Below, piece by piece: positions 32,354-42,000 of a stretch of 64,000 nt of DNA. The DNA is from an uncultured Granulosicoccaceae bacterium (GTDB taxonomy: Bacteria; Pseudomonadota; Gammaproteobacteria; Granulosicoccales; Granulosicoccaceae), in contig CALGLE010000004.1 of NCBI GenBank assembly GCA_937930305.1, positions 220,920 to 284,919 of the forward strand, read 5' to 3'. The position numbers and the translations under genes are program-made. Every line of letters begins with the position of its first letter. Position 1 is the stretch's first letter. A model generated the notes under the pieces. That model saw nothing but the letters and a program-made list of their open reading frames with translations, made no database searches and was not told the DNA's origin.

Positions 32354-33543
32354 GCGGGAATGCTCATGATGTCGCGCGGTGCGCGTGTCGTAAGAAGTTC
32401 GTAACCGGTGTCGGTTACCACAAGATTTTCTTCGTGCACCATGACTTGTCCGTCGCCATAGCAATAGCCAGGTTCAAGAGTGAGTACCATCCCAGGCTTT
32501 AACACAGTGTTGTCGTAAGCTGTGAACGAAGGTGTTTCGGTCAGCTGCATGCCCAGTCCATGTCCCAGTCTTCCCACATCCCCAGACGCAGAGTCGGACG
32601 TATAGGGTTGCATCACCGCTTGCATGGCATGGAACACGTCTTGACAGGTGACCCCCGGTTTCACCGTTTGTAACCCAGCTTCAGTGGCATCCCAAGTAAC
32701 GTGGTGAGCTTGTGCCACTCGCGTCGACGCTTTGCCCACACTGTAGTTTCGGTCGAAGTCACAGTAATACCCATCGCGTGTGCAACCGGTGTCGAGTATG
32801 AGCACGTCTCCTGCGGTTAACTTGCGCGTACTAGGGGGGCCAATAATATCGCGATACCCGTCTGCATCGGCACCACCGACTAAAAACGCAACATCATCCA
32901 CTCCAGCGATTAAAGCAAGTTGCTTGAATGTTTTAAACACCTGTATTTCATTCATACCCGGTGATAGCGCGTCGGGCAGCTGTGCGTAAACGTTAGATGC
33001 GCACTGCGCCACGAAGCGAATGATGTCGACTTCTTGAGTTGATTTTATTTGTTGCACGCTTTGAACAACATGTGTGGCATCCACGAAATCCATCTCGTCG
33101 CCAGTGGATTGCAATGCGTGCCAATCGGCTAATGGCATGCGCAGGGTTGTTTCCGCACCCATGGGAACGCCGATTTGAAAGCGCTTTTTGTGTTCAGATT
33201 CAGAACGCAATTGTTGCAACACGCTCTGCAGTGTTCGGCGCGCATCGTCAGCTGGGTGAGGGGAGGAATAGGTGACGATGTGTTTGATGGGCGTGGTGCG
33301 CATCAAGGGTTCCCCGATGGTGGCAATCACGGCAATTGGCTCACCTGACGCGGGTAGGATCACGGTCCAGGTGCGAGTGGGGCTTTGCCAAAACGGCGTT
33401 AAGTAACCGCTGACATAGCGCACATCGGGTTCGGTTGTGAGCATCAAGGCATCCATGCCAGCTGTTTGCATGGCGTGCTGCAGTGCCGCCCAGCGGGCAT
33501 GAATGTCAGCGGCTTTAAAGCCGCGTGTTGGCTCAGTCGTCAT
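32350..33543 (-). CDS. M24 family metallopeptidase (Xaa-Pro aminopeptidase/creatinase-like)
   Basis: The protein of about 397 residues has a creatinase-type N-terminal domain ('GFKAADIHARWAALQHAMQTAGMDALMLTTEPDVRYVSGYLTPFWQSPTRTW') and a pita-bread C-terminal domain with all five metal ligands: D and D in 'VLILDTGCTRDGYYCDFDRNY', H in 'GRLGHGLGMQLTETPS', E in 'LTLEPGYCYGDGQ' and E in 'VHEENLVVTDTG'. Members hydrolyse Xaa-Pro peptides or cleave C-N bonds in creatine- and ectoine-like compounds. The start at 33543 keeps the conserved N-terminus; an ATG at 33585 abuts the stop of the upstream gene and could be used instead. It is coupled by an overlap to the downstream gene. Confidence 0.82.
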   Translation of the reverse strand: MTTEPTRGFKAADIHARWAALQHAMQTAGMDALMLTTEPDVRYVSGYLTPFWQSPTRTWTVILPASGEPIAVIATIGEPLMRTTPIKHIVTYSSPHPADDARRTLQSVLQQLRSESEHKKRFQIGVPMGAETTLRMPLADWHALQSTGDEMDFVDATHVVQSVQQIKSTQEVDIIRFVAQCASNVYAQLPDALSPGMNEIQVFKTFKQLALIAGVDDVAFLVGGADADGYRDIIGPPSTRKLTAGDVLILDTGCTRDGYYCDFDRNYSVGKASTRVAQAHHVTWDATEAGLQTVKPGVTCQDVFHAMQAVMQPYTSDSASGDVGRLGHGLGMQLTETPSFTAYDNTVLKPGMVLTLEPGYCYGDGQVMVHEENLVVTDTGYELLTTRAPRDIMSIPA

Positions 33544-33585
33544 GCGCGGCAGTGTATCTGCGTGAAACGCTGCCGACAAGAACAT

Positions 33586-34881
33586 TTATTCTGAACGAAC
33601 TCGCCACAACACATTGCCCACATCGTCGGCAACCAGCAAGCTGGAATCGGGGCCCACGGCGACACCGACGGGTCGCCCATAGGAGCGCTTTTCATCATCG
33701 GATAGAAAACCCCACAAAATGTCTCGGTGTGGCCCGCTGGGTTGCCCATTTTCAAACGGTACAAAAATGACTTTATAACCGCTTAATTGGCTGCGATTCC
33801 AAGAACCGTGTTGGCCAATCACCATGCCGTCGGTGTCAAAGCCTTTTAATGTTCCTGCAGGCAGCCAGCACAAACCCAAGGACGCGGTATGGCCACCTAA
33901 GGCGTAGTCTGGCTTAATTGCTTTAGCGACCATTTCGGGATCTTGCGGTACGCGATCATCAACGGTTTGCCCCCAATAACAAAAGGGCCAGCCATAGAAA
34001 CCGCCATCAACCACAGAGGTTAAGTAGTCCGGTGGCACTTCATCACCTAATCCATCGCGTTCGTTAACCACAGTCCAAAGCGTTTGTGTGTTGGGTTCGA
34101 ACGCTGTGCCGACAGGGTTTCGTAATCCGGTGGCAAACAATCGCTGCTCACCGGTGGCTAAATCAATTTCGTGAATGGCGGCGCGACCTTGTTCGGCTTC
34201 CATGCCGTTATCGGCGATATTGGTGTCTGAGCCGACACCGGCATACAACTTGGTTTTATCCGCGTTGAGTATCAGGCTACGCGTCCAATGCCCACCGGGT
34301 TTAAAGTCGCAGATGCGGCGGCCTTCGCCGCTTAACTGATTCGCCCCCGTTTGGTATTCGAAAGCAACAATGCCATCGGTGTTGCCGACATAGAAAACAT
34401 CATTCACTAACGCCATACCGAAAGGTTGGTTTTGGCGATCAATAAACACATGCCGTTCTTCACCGATACCTGTATTGTTTGGGTCACGAAATAGGGTAAT
34501 TCGGTTAGCGGACTTCCCCACTGCTGCGGCGCGGCGCATGGTGGAGAGCTGTGCGTACTCAAACGCTGATTTAACCGCCCAAGGCGTGGGGATGGCTTCC
34601 GCCACCAAGACATCTTGATTCGGTAAGACTTCAATCCAGCGTGGGTGAATGAGATCAGTGGCGTAGGCGTTCACCACTAAACCGGGTGCAGCCGTCGGCG
34701 TGTGCCCGTTTTTCCAACCGTAGGCTGTGGGCATTTTTAGTGTGGGGATGGATTGCGCGTTCGCTTCTGGGATATGCGGTGCTCCGCCAACGGCAGGCAT
34801 TTCATCGGTTTTGCCCCATCGTCGCAATAAAATCATAAATGCGCCAATGACGGCAACAATACGTGAAAAAAGATTCGACAT
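33586..34881 (-). CDS. PQQ-dependent sugar dehydrogenase / sorbosone dehydrogenase family protein
   Basis: The 431-residue protein has a short N-terminal hydrophobic anchor (FSRIVAVIGAFMILL) and then a six-bladed propeller as in soluble quinoprotein glucose dehydrogenases and sorbosone dehydrogenases. Blocks include 'LIHPRWIEVLPNQDVLVAEA', 'RSLILNADKTKLYAGVGSD', 'LFATGLRNPVGTAFEPNTQTLWTVVNERDGLGDEVPPDYLTSVVDGGFYGWPFCYWG' and 'HGSWNRSQLSGYKVIFVPFENGQPSG', all typical. It would oxidise a sugar or alcohol in the periplasm with PQQ, although PQQ use is not proved for all members. No pqq biosynthesis genes are in this window. Confidence 0.82.
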   Translation of the reverse strand: MSNLFSRIVAVIGAFMILLRRWGKTDEMPAVGGAPHIPEANAQSIPTLKMPTAYGWKNGHTPTAAPGLVVNAYATDLIHPRWIEVLPNQDVLVAEAIPTPWAVKSAFEYAQLSTMRRAAAVGKSANRITLFRDPNNTGIGEERHVFIDRQNQPFGMALVNDVFYVGNTDGIVAFEYQTGANQLSGEGRRICDFKPGGHWTRSLILNADKTKLYAGVGSDTNIADNGMEAEQGRAAIHEIDLATGEQRLFATGLRNPVGTAFEPNTQTLWTVVNERDGLGDEVPPDYLTSVVDGGFYGWPFCYWGQTVDDRVPQDPEMVAKAIKPDYALGGHTASLGLCWLPAGTLKGFDTDGMVIGQHGSWNRSQLSGYKVIFVPFENGQPSGPHRDILWGFLSDDEKRSYGRPVGVAVGPDSSLLVADDVGNVLWRVRSE

Positions 34882-34917
34882 GATTGGGGTTAGTTTCTTA
34901 GAGTTAAAAAAATCCGA

Positions 34918-36108
34918 CTACTTTAGAAACAGCTCATCAAAACGTTGCATGACATAGTCTAAGTCGGGGTTGTAAGTGGTTCGCGCTACCGGCACCTCAT
35001 CAGGCGATGGGGTGTGTTGTGCACCATACCAATGATCGCCTTGGTAATACAAACACGCACTGAACACAGGCCAATCATTACCGTTACATACCAGCACATC
35101 ACCGGCTTGTCCGTACAAGGGGTTGTCTTCGGCAATCAGCACACTTTGATGCGATTGATTTAACAGTCGTTGTTCAGGATAGAAACTGGATCGGTACTCC
35201 ACAGAGCCAGCCGCTGTCTGCTCTTCACTTAGCAAGGGTGATTCGGTATACAAAACTAGTCGCTTGTCTCCAGTGAACCCTGCGTTAAATCGTTTTTGCA
35301 TAGCGCTGATGTCCACGACGGAATCGTTTTCTGAGGCCACCATCAGCACGGGGATATTTAACGGTTTTCTTGGCCAGTGACGTCTTAAGGCTTGAGTCGT
35401 TTTGTAATACTGGGCGGCTCCGTTGATTGGGATGGAGTTGTATTTGGCCGGGTTGTCTTCAATGATCATTCCACCGAACACCCAAGGTTTAAACACCGAA
35501 TACGCTTTGGCCCAGCGCAGCATATGATGCATCTGGCTTTTGTAGGCGGGTGAAAAAAGCAGCAGCCCATCAACATCAGAATTCTCACTGGCCAGCAAGG
35601 TGGCAATCACGCCACCCATAGAAAACCCGCCGATAAAGAAGTCTTTATCCGATTCTTGATATAAGTTTTTATGTTGGCGAGCGGCTTTGAGCCAGTCCTT
35701 ATAAGAGATATTCAGTTGAGCTTCGGGTGTGTTGCCGTGTCCGGGCAGAAGAATCGCACGCACATCAAATCCGCGCAGGGCGAGCCGTTGTGCCATATCG
35801 CGCCATATGTAAGGTGAATCGTTTAATCCATGAATTAAAAGAAATTTGCCACGGTAGAGTGCATCGTTGTTGGCGGCAATTTCAAACGGTAAGTTCACAT
35901 CCACTGCGCTGCTGCCGCGCTGAGGCATTTGGGTGGCCAATAGGTAGTTTCTGACCTGGTTGATGTGTTCGTTAAAATCTTCGCTGGGTTTTGGGAATTC
36001 AGAAGGTGCGAGTGCTGGATTTTTTGAGTTCGCAACACCGAGCACGGCAAAACTTAAGGCCGCGACCAAAGCGCTTAGCAGTAAGATCACACGCAACCAC
36101 TTCATCAA
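34918..36108 (-). CDS. Alpha/beta hydrolase, membrane-anchored or secreted
   Basis: A strongly hydrophobic N-terminus (MMKWLRVILLLSALVAALSFAVLGVA) acts as a signal anchor or signal peptide. The fold follows: oxyanion block 'FLLIHGLNDSPYIWRDMAQRLALRGFDVRAILLPGHGNTPE', nucleophile elbow 'GGFSMGGVIATLLA' with the Ser, acid 'ASENDSVVD', and a His in 'NQSHQSVLIAEDNPLYG'. It resembles monoacylglycerol-lipase or esterase-type hydrolases. The substrate is unknown. The neighbouring genes on both sides are 36-43 bases away on the same strand. Confidence 0.78.
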   Translation of the reverse strand: MMKWLRVILLLSALVAALSFAVLGVANSKNPALAPSEFPKPSEDFNEHINQVRNYLLATQMPQRGSSAVDVNLPFEIAANNDALYRGKFLLIHGLNDSPYIWRDMAQRLALRGFDVRAILLPGHGNTPEAQLNISYKDWLKAARQHKNLYQESDKDFFIGGFSMGGVIATLLASENSDVDGLLLFSPAYKSQMHHMLRWAKAYSVFKPWVFGGMIIEDNPAKYNSIPINGAAQYYKTTQALRRHWPRKPLNIPVLMVASENDSVVDISAMQKRFNAGFTGDKRLVLYTESPLLSEEQTAAGSVEYRSSFYPEQRLLNQSHQSVLIAEDNPLYGQAGDVLVCNGNDWPVFSACLYYQGDHWYGAQHTPSPDEVPVARTTYNPDLDYVMQRFDELFLK

Positions 36109-36151
36109 TATTTCCTCTTTGCCCTGGACCTTGAAAGCGGCTTGTTGACGG

Positions 36152-37354
36152 CTAGGTTGTTTGTTTCAGCAGTTCGTTATAAATAGCGGGATCGGTTGCC
36201 CCTTCGCAACCAAAGAGTTGTACACGTGAATTGGCGTTCAGCCCGCATTGCAGTCTTAACTGGTCATTTTTCATAATGCCGGCCAAGGCAATAACACCGG
36301 GTACGCCGCATTCCCCGGCTTCGATGGCTTGTGCACTGACTTCCGAATTAGCGAAACACTGCATCGCCAAGGGAACTAAGTCATCCGAGATGGTGACCGC
36401 AGCGGTTACAGCCCGTTCCAATATAGGCCAAGCCAATTGGGAAATTTCACCACAGGATAAACCCGCCATTAAGGTTTCTTCTTGTATTTCAACCGCGGTG
36501 GCCGAACCGGCTAACAAACTTTGGTGAATGCAATCGGCTCGATCCGATTCCACAATAATAAATTTTGGTGCGTTCTTACCCAAGGCATTCCACCAGGCGG
36601 ACATAACCCCTGCGGCGAGACCGCCAACCCCAGCCTGAACAATGACATGCGTGGGCGGGGTGTCTTGTTGCTGCAACATTTCATCGACCATGACGGTATA
36701 GCCAGCCATCACCGCACGAGGGATATCGGTATAACCTGGCCACGAGGTGTCGGAAATAATTTGCCATTGATGCTGGCTGGAATTGGTTGCGCATTGACGC
36801 ACCGATTCATCGTAGTCCCCATCGATTCGGGTAACCGTTGCACCAAATTCAGCCATGGCCTGCTCGCGTCCCACGCTGACATCGCGATGGATATAAATTT
36901 GGCACGCGCATCCTGCCAGTTGGGCACCCCATGCCACGGATCGACCATGATTACCATCGGTGGCTGTTGCCACGGTTAATGACTGCATGTGTTCTCGGTA
37001 GTCACCGTTACGTACCGCTTCGATGGAAACGGGCTGGCCCAGTTGTTCAGTGAGTGTTTTTGCGGCCCAATCCAAAATGGCGAACGCACCTCCCAAGGCC
37101 TTAAAGCTGCCTAAACCGAAGCGCCCACTTTCATCTTTGTACACTACCGACTGTACCTGGCAGGCATTTGCGACAGGGTCCAATGAGTGTAAGGGTGTGG
37201 GTTGATAACCAGGCCAGGCCGTTACCGTATCGATCGCTTTGCGCATCAGTTCGGGGCTGAGTGGTGGATTCGTTAGCGATTGATATTCGCTGGCTTCAAC
37301 GGCTTGCGCCCAGGCCTGCGTGAGAGCCGATTGTTCTATGAGTAGGTTTAACAT
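36152..37354 (-). CDS. dpaL: Diaminopropionate ammonia-lyase
   Basis: DpaL is a PLP enzyme that converts 2,3-diaminopropionate to pyruvate and two ammonia in the cytoplasm. The PLP-binding lysine lies in 'KDESGRFGLGSFKALGGAFA', and the family blocks 'TATDGNHGRSVAWGAQLAGC', 'YDESVRQC', 'SDTSWPGYTDIPRAVMAGYTVMVDEM', 'VGGLAAGV' and 'LSCGEISQLAWPIL' all match diaminopropionate ammonia-lyase rather than threonine dehydratase. The start at 37354 (MLNLLIEQ) overlaps the Gfo/Idh stop by 7 bases; the ORF track begins 8 codons further up. The length of about 400 is normal. Confidence 0.85.
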   Translation of the reverse strand: MLNLLIEQSALTQAWAQAVEASEYQSLTNPPLSPELMRKAIDTVTAWPGYQPTPLHSLDPVANACQVQSVVYKDESGRFGLGSFKALGGAFAILDWAAKTLTEQLGQPVSIEAVRNGDYREHMQSLTVATATDGNHGRSVAWGAQLAGCACQIYIHRDVSVGREQAMAEFGATVTRIDGDYDESVRQCATNSSQHQWQIISDTSWPGYTDIPRAVMAGYTVMVDEMLQQQDTPPTHVIVQAGVGGLAAGVMSAWWNALGKNAPKFIIVESDRADCIHQSLLAGSATAVEIQEETLMAGLSCGEISQLAWPILERAVTAAVTISDDLVPLAMQCFANSEVSAQAIEAGECGVPGVIALAGIMKNDQLRLQCGLNANSRVQLFGCEGATDPAIYNELLKQTT

Positions 37355-38301
37355 GAGGTCGCCGTCGCTAAGTTCCACTTAGCTTCAATTTGTAGTGCGG
37401 TTCGAATCGCGTTAAGGCCATCGTCGCCGGTGACTAATGGTGGTGTGCCCGATTGAATAGCATGAAGAAAAGCCGCAATTTCTGCTCGTATGGCATCACC
37501 ACCAGCGTGATTGAAGTCATCGCAATGAACAACGGGCATGCCATCTTCCGATTTTTTTGTTTCGTCCACATGACACACTCGTGCGGTGTTGTCTTGAAAA
37601 TCAATCGCTACATAGGATTGGTTTTGAAATATTCGCATGCGCCGCTCGGTTTTACCACTCACGCGGCTGGCGGTCACGTTTGCCACGCAGCCATTAGCAA
37701 ATTCTAATCTCACATTCGCTATGTCGGCACCGTCATTTGATACGACTTTAATCGCACTAGCTCGAAAGTCCTCCACTGGGGACTTCACTAAATGCGAAAT
37801 GATGTCGATGTCATGAATCATCAAATCTAAAACCACGTTGACGTCACTGCCGCGTTTATTAAACGGCGCTAAGCGGTGTGACTCAATAAACAAAGGTGCG
37901 ACGATTTCTTTTTCTACGGCCACCAGCGCGGGGTTGAATCTTTCTAAATGCCCGACCTGCAAGACTGCGTTGTTTGCTGCTGCCACGTCAATAAGCGTTT
38001 GCGCTTGTTGCACGGTTGACGTCATCGGCTTCTCCAATAGCACATGAATGCCAGCGGATAATAAATCTTTGGCCACGGCAAAATGTGTGAGAGTAGGGGA
38101 AGCCACGCTAACCGCATCGACTTTGCCAATCAATTCGTTGTGATCATTCACCGCTTTTGCACCGACTTCTGCAGCCACCTCTTCGGCTCGGGCCACGTCA
38201 ACATCCACAATAGCGATGAGTTCACTGTCCGGCAGATCGCGATATTTTTGCGCGTGAAAACGCCCGAGATAACCGGTACCGACTACGGCTGTTCTTAACA
38301 C
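37348..38301 (-). CDS. Gfo/Idh/MocA family oxidoreductase, lpx-cluster (GnnA-like) subgroup
   Basis: The N-terminal Rossmann domain carries '[30 protein letters not shown]', and '[15 protein letters not shown]' is the E-K-P motif of the family. The C-terminal half has '[14 protein letters not shown]', '[39 protein letters not shown]' and '[35 protein letters not shown]', which I associate with the oxidoreductases that sit in lpxA/lpxI/lpxB clusters, including the UDP-GlcNAc 3-dehydrogenase GnnA. The lpx genes are not in this window, but rnhB, normally beside lpxB, is divergent. The substrate may therefore be a UDP-sugar, though membership in the following catabolic directon (7-base overlap with dpaL) leaves this open. 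Confidence 0.75.
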   Translation of the reverse strand: MLRTAVVGTGYLGRFHAQKYRDLPDSELIAIVDVDVARAEEVAAEVGAKAVNDHNELIGKVDAVSVASPTLTHFAVAKDLLSAGIHVLLEKPMTSTVQQAQTLIDVAAANNAVLQVGHLERFNPALVAVEKEIVAPLFIESHRLAPFNKRGSDVNVVLDLMIHDIDIISHLVKSPVEDFRASAIKVVSNDGADIANVRLEFANGCVANVTASRVSGKTERRMRIFQNQSYVAIDFQDNTARVCHVDETKKSEDGMPVVHCDDFNHAGGDAIRAEIAAFLHAIQSGTPPLVTGDDGLNAIRTALQIEAKWNLATATSC

Positions 38302-38400
38302 GTCAGAGTTTCGTTTTGGTCATGGCTGGCATTGCAGTGTACTTGGGAATTCACGGTTGCCGAAGGGTTCAGTGCGCGTATCATGACGCTCATGAGCAGA

Positions 38401-39009
38401 ATGATTCAGTGTCCGTTTGTAATTGCTGGGGTCGATGAAGTCGGTCGCGGGCCATTGGCAGGCTCTGTGGTGGCCGCAGCCGTGGTGTTGGACCCTCAGC
38501 GGCCAATTGCAGGGCTGCTGGATTCTAAAAAGCTCACCGAGGCGAAGCGCGAAGCGCTGGATGTTGTGATTCGAGAGCAGGCGTTGGCCTGGGCCATTGC
38601 AGAGTGTTCACCGGCCGAAATTGATGACATCAATATCTTGCACGCCAGCCTATTGGCAATGAAACGGGCTGTTGAAAAATTGAACACTCCGATTGACTTG
38701 GTGTTGGTGGATGGCAACAAAGCCCCCCCCATTGACTTACCCTGCCAACCGATTGTGAAAGGCGATCAGCACGCGCAGTGCATCAGTGCGGCATCCATCA
38801 TTGCGAAAGTCTCGCGCGATAAGGCCATGTTGGATTTGCATCAAGAATTTCCTCAGTTTGGCTTTGATCGTCATAAAGGTTACCCAACACCGGTGCACCG
38901 AGATGCAATAATGAAGCATGGGGTGCTGCCACAACATCGGCGCAGTTTCGGGCCGGTGAAAGTGGCGCTGGAAACGTCCGGGCCCTTTAAAACGTTTGAT
39001 CTTGCGTAA
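38401..39009 (+). CDS. rnhB: Ribonuclease HII
   Basis: RNase HII cleaves RNA in RNA-DNA hybrids, including single ribonucleotides in DNA. The D-E-D-D active site is seen: '[23 protein letters not shown]', 'LVDGNKAP' and the last Asp in '[11 protein letters not shown]', with '[21 protein letters not shown]' and 'HRRSFGPVK' at the end. Several ATGs (38383, 38392, 38401) follow the unlikely far-upstream start of the track; 38401 gives 202 residues, close to the E. coli length, but the choice is uncertain. It opens the rnhB-dnaE-accA-tilS block. Confidence 0.93.
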   Translation: MIQCPFVIAGVDEVGRGPLAGSVVAAAVVLDPQRPIAGLLDSKKLTEAKREALDVVIREQALAWAIAECSPAEIDDINILHASLLAMKRAVEKLNTPIDLVLVDGNKAPPIDLPCQPIVKGDQHAQCISAASIIAKVSRDKAMLDLHQEFPQFGFDRHKGYPTPVHRDAIMKHGVLPQHRRSFGPVKVALETSGPFKTFDLA

Positions 39010-39042
39010 TTTCCTCACAACCTCAATGAGCCTCTTTCACTT

Positions 39043-42000
39043 ATGACGCCATCGTTTGTCCATCTGTCCGTTCACAGTGAATTTTCATTGGTGGATAGCA
39101 TGGTGCGGGTTAAGCCTTTGGTGAGCGCCTGCACGAACACCATGCCCGCGATTGCTGTTACCGATCGCCACAACTTATTTGCGTTGGTGAAGTTTTATAA
39201 GTCAGCACACGATGCCGGCATCAAACCCATCGCCGGATCAGAGCTCATCATTGCCGGAGAAGGTGAGGAAGAAGCGTTTCGGGCAATCTTTTTGGTTGTC
39301 GATTCGGTGGGTTATAAAAATCTTACGCAGCTTATTTCTCGGGGTTATCAAGAAGGGCAATCGAGTGGTCATCCACAAGTGGAACGCAGCTGGGTCGAGG
39401 CCAGCGCGGATGGATTAATCATGTTGTCGGGAGGCATCAGCGGGGATGTGGCCCACGCGGTTGCTCGTGGCCGAGAAAGCGATGCGGAAAAATTAGCCTT
39501 ACGTTGGCAATCGGTGTTTGGGGACCGCTACTACCACGCGTTAACTCGCACCGATAAAAACGGCGAAGAGGCGTATATCCGATGCGCGTGTTCCTTGGCG
39601 CAAACACACGGTATCCCGGTGGTCGCGGTGAACGATGTGTGCTTTTTAGAAGCCGATGACTTCAGTGCGCATGAAGCGCGTTTATGTGTGCAAGGCGGTT
39701 ACGTGTTGGCTGACCCTAAGCGTCCGGTAACCGTAACCAATCAACAATATTTCAAGTCGCCAGAGGCCATGGCTGAGTTATTTCATGACATTCCTTCAGC
39801 GATTGAAAACAGCGTTGAAATTGCTAAGCGTTGTAACGTCACCTTAGATTTAGGAACGCCGGTTTTACCTGATTTTCCGATTCCCGACGGCATGACCGAA
39901 AGCGAATACTTTGTAAAGATTTCGGAAGAGGGTTTGGATGTCCGCTTAGCACAGCTGTACGACGTCAACGCTGAGAATTTTGCCGACATTCGAAAACCCT
40001 ATGACGAGCGTTTAAAGTTTGAACTGGACGTTATCGTTCAAATGGGTTTTCCTGGCTACTTTTTAATCGTGGCTGACTTTATTCGTTGGTCCAGAGAAAA
40101 CGACATTCCGGTGGGCCCCGGTCGAGGTTCGGGTGCCGGTTCTTTGGTGGCTTATTCGCTCACCATCACAGACCTTGACCCCCTGGCCTATGACTTACTG
40201 TTCGAACGTTTTTTGAATCCTGAACGCGTATCCATGCCAGATTTCGATATTGACTTTTGCATGGACGGTCGCGACCGCGTCATCCAATACGTGGCCGAAA
40301 AATACGGTGTGCACCGAGTCTCGCAAATCATCACCTACGGAACCATGGCCGCAAAAGCGGTGGTGCGCGATGTGGGGCGTGTGATGAGCCAGCCTTACGG
40401 TTTCGTTGATCGCCTGGCCAAGATGGTGCCTTTTGAAGTGGGCATGACGCTTGAAAAAGCGATGAAGGAATCGGAAGACTTACAAAAGGCCTACGACACC
40501 GAGGAAGAGGTACGTGAAATTCTTGACTTGGCTTTCTCATTGGAAGGTTTATCAAGAAACTGCGGCAAGCACGCCGGTGGTGTGGTTATCGCGCCAACGG
40601 CGTTAACCGACTTTGCCCCGTTGTACTGTGAGCCCGATGGTTCCAGCTTGGTGACGCAGTACGACAAAGACGATGCCGAAGCCGTGGGCTTGGTAAAGTT
40701 CGATTTTCTGGGTCTTCGAACGCTCACCATTATTGACAATGCCTTGGCCAACATCGAACAACAAATCGGTGAGCGCATTGATTTAATGGCCTTACCATTA
40801 ACCGATCAACCCACTTACGATTTATTGCAACGTGCCTCTACCACAGCGGTATTCCAGTTGGAATCTGCGGGCATGAAGCGTTTGATTGAGCGCCTATTAC
40901 CCAATACTTTTGAAGACATCATCGCTTTGGTGGCGTTGTATCGACCTGGTCCGTTGCAATCGGGCATGGTGGATGATTTTGTTGATCGTAAGCACGGCCG
41001 TAAATTAATGGCGTGGCCACACGAAGATTATCAACTGGAAATTCTCAAGCCGATTCTTGAACCCACGTATGGGGTTATTTTGTATCAAGAGCAGGTCATG
41101 CAGATTGCGCAGGTGATGGCGGGATACTCTCTGGGTCGCGCCGATATTTTGCGTAAAGCGATGGGTAAAAAGAATCCGGAAGTGATGGCGATGCAACGGG
41201 ATGGATTTGTTGAAGGCTGCGTTGCTAACGGTATTGATGGCGAACTGGCTTCTAATATTTTTGCGCTGGTCGAAAAGTTTGCCGGTTACGGGTTTAACAA
41301 ATCTCACTCTGCCGCTTATGCGATGTTGTCTTATCAAACGGCTTGGTTGAAAACTCATCACCCGGCAGCGTTTATGGCATCGGTGTTGTCAGCGGATATG
41401 GACAACACCGAAAAAGTGGTCACGCTAATAGAAGAGTGCAACACCATTGGGTTAACCGTTATCCCACCGGATATTAATCAATCAACCGTACGATTCAGCG
41501 TACCGGATGATAAGACCATTCTGTATGGCTTAGGTGCAATAAAAGGCGTTGGTGAATCGGCATTGTCGAGCGTGCTCAGAGAACGCGATGAACATGGGCC
41601 ATTTATAGATTTGGATGAACTGTGCCGACGGGCCGATCCTGGTAGTGTAAATAAACGGGTGTTGGAAGCCTTGATTCGTTCGGGGGCTGCGGATTCCTTG
41701 GGCTCGAATCGACCCAGCTTAATGTCTCAGCTTGATGGTGCGATTCACGGCGCGCAGCAATACCATCGAGACCAAGAGGCGGGTCAAGTGGATCTGTTTG
41801 GTTTGGGCGCACCGGCCGATAACGCCGACACCCAAAGTGGAAATGCACCCAAACCGGTAATCGCCTTGCCCGATTGGACTGATCGTGAACGCCTACAAAA
41901 CGAGAAGGCAACCTTAGGCCTGTATTTAAGCGGTCATCCCATCAACGAACACTTAAAAGAACTGGAACACTTTACTCACGGTCGATTGCAAGCCCTGTGC

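Noticed and set aside
32354-32464. Upstream extension of the Asp/Glu-racemase-family ORF
   Set aside because: The extra 37 residues (RRTSHGARRKSC..) are basic and non-homologous and overlap the M24 gene in another frame; the ATG at 32353 fits the ATGA overlap.
32350-37354. Calling the 31.6-38.3 kb directon an ectoine-utilisation (eut/doe) operon
   Set aside because: The M24 N-terminal domain does not resemble ectoine hydrolase, and the deacetylase and cyclodeaminase genes are absent, so only a loose parallel is kept.
37383-37405. GGTTCGAATCG, resembling a tRNA T-arm
   Set aside because: It lies inside the Gfo/Idh coding sequence, there is no acceptor stem or anticodon arm around it, and no tRNA was found elsewhere in the window.
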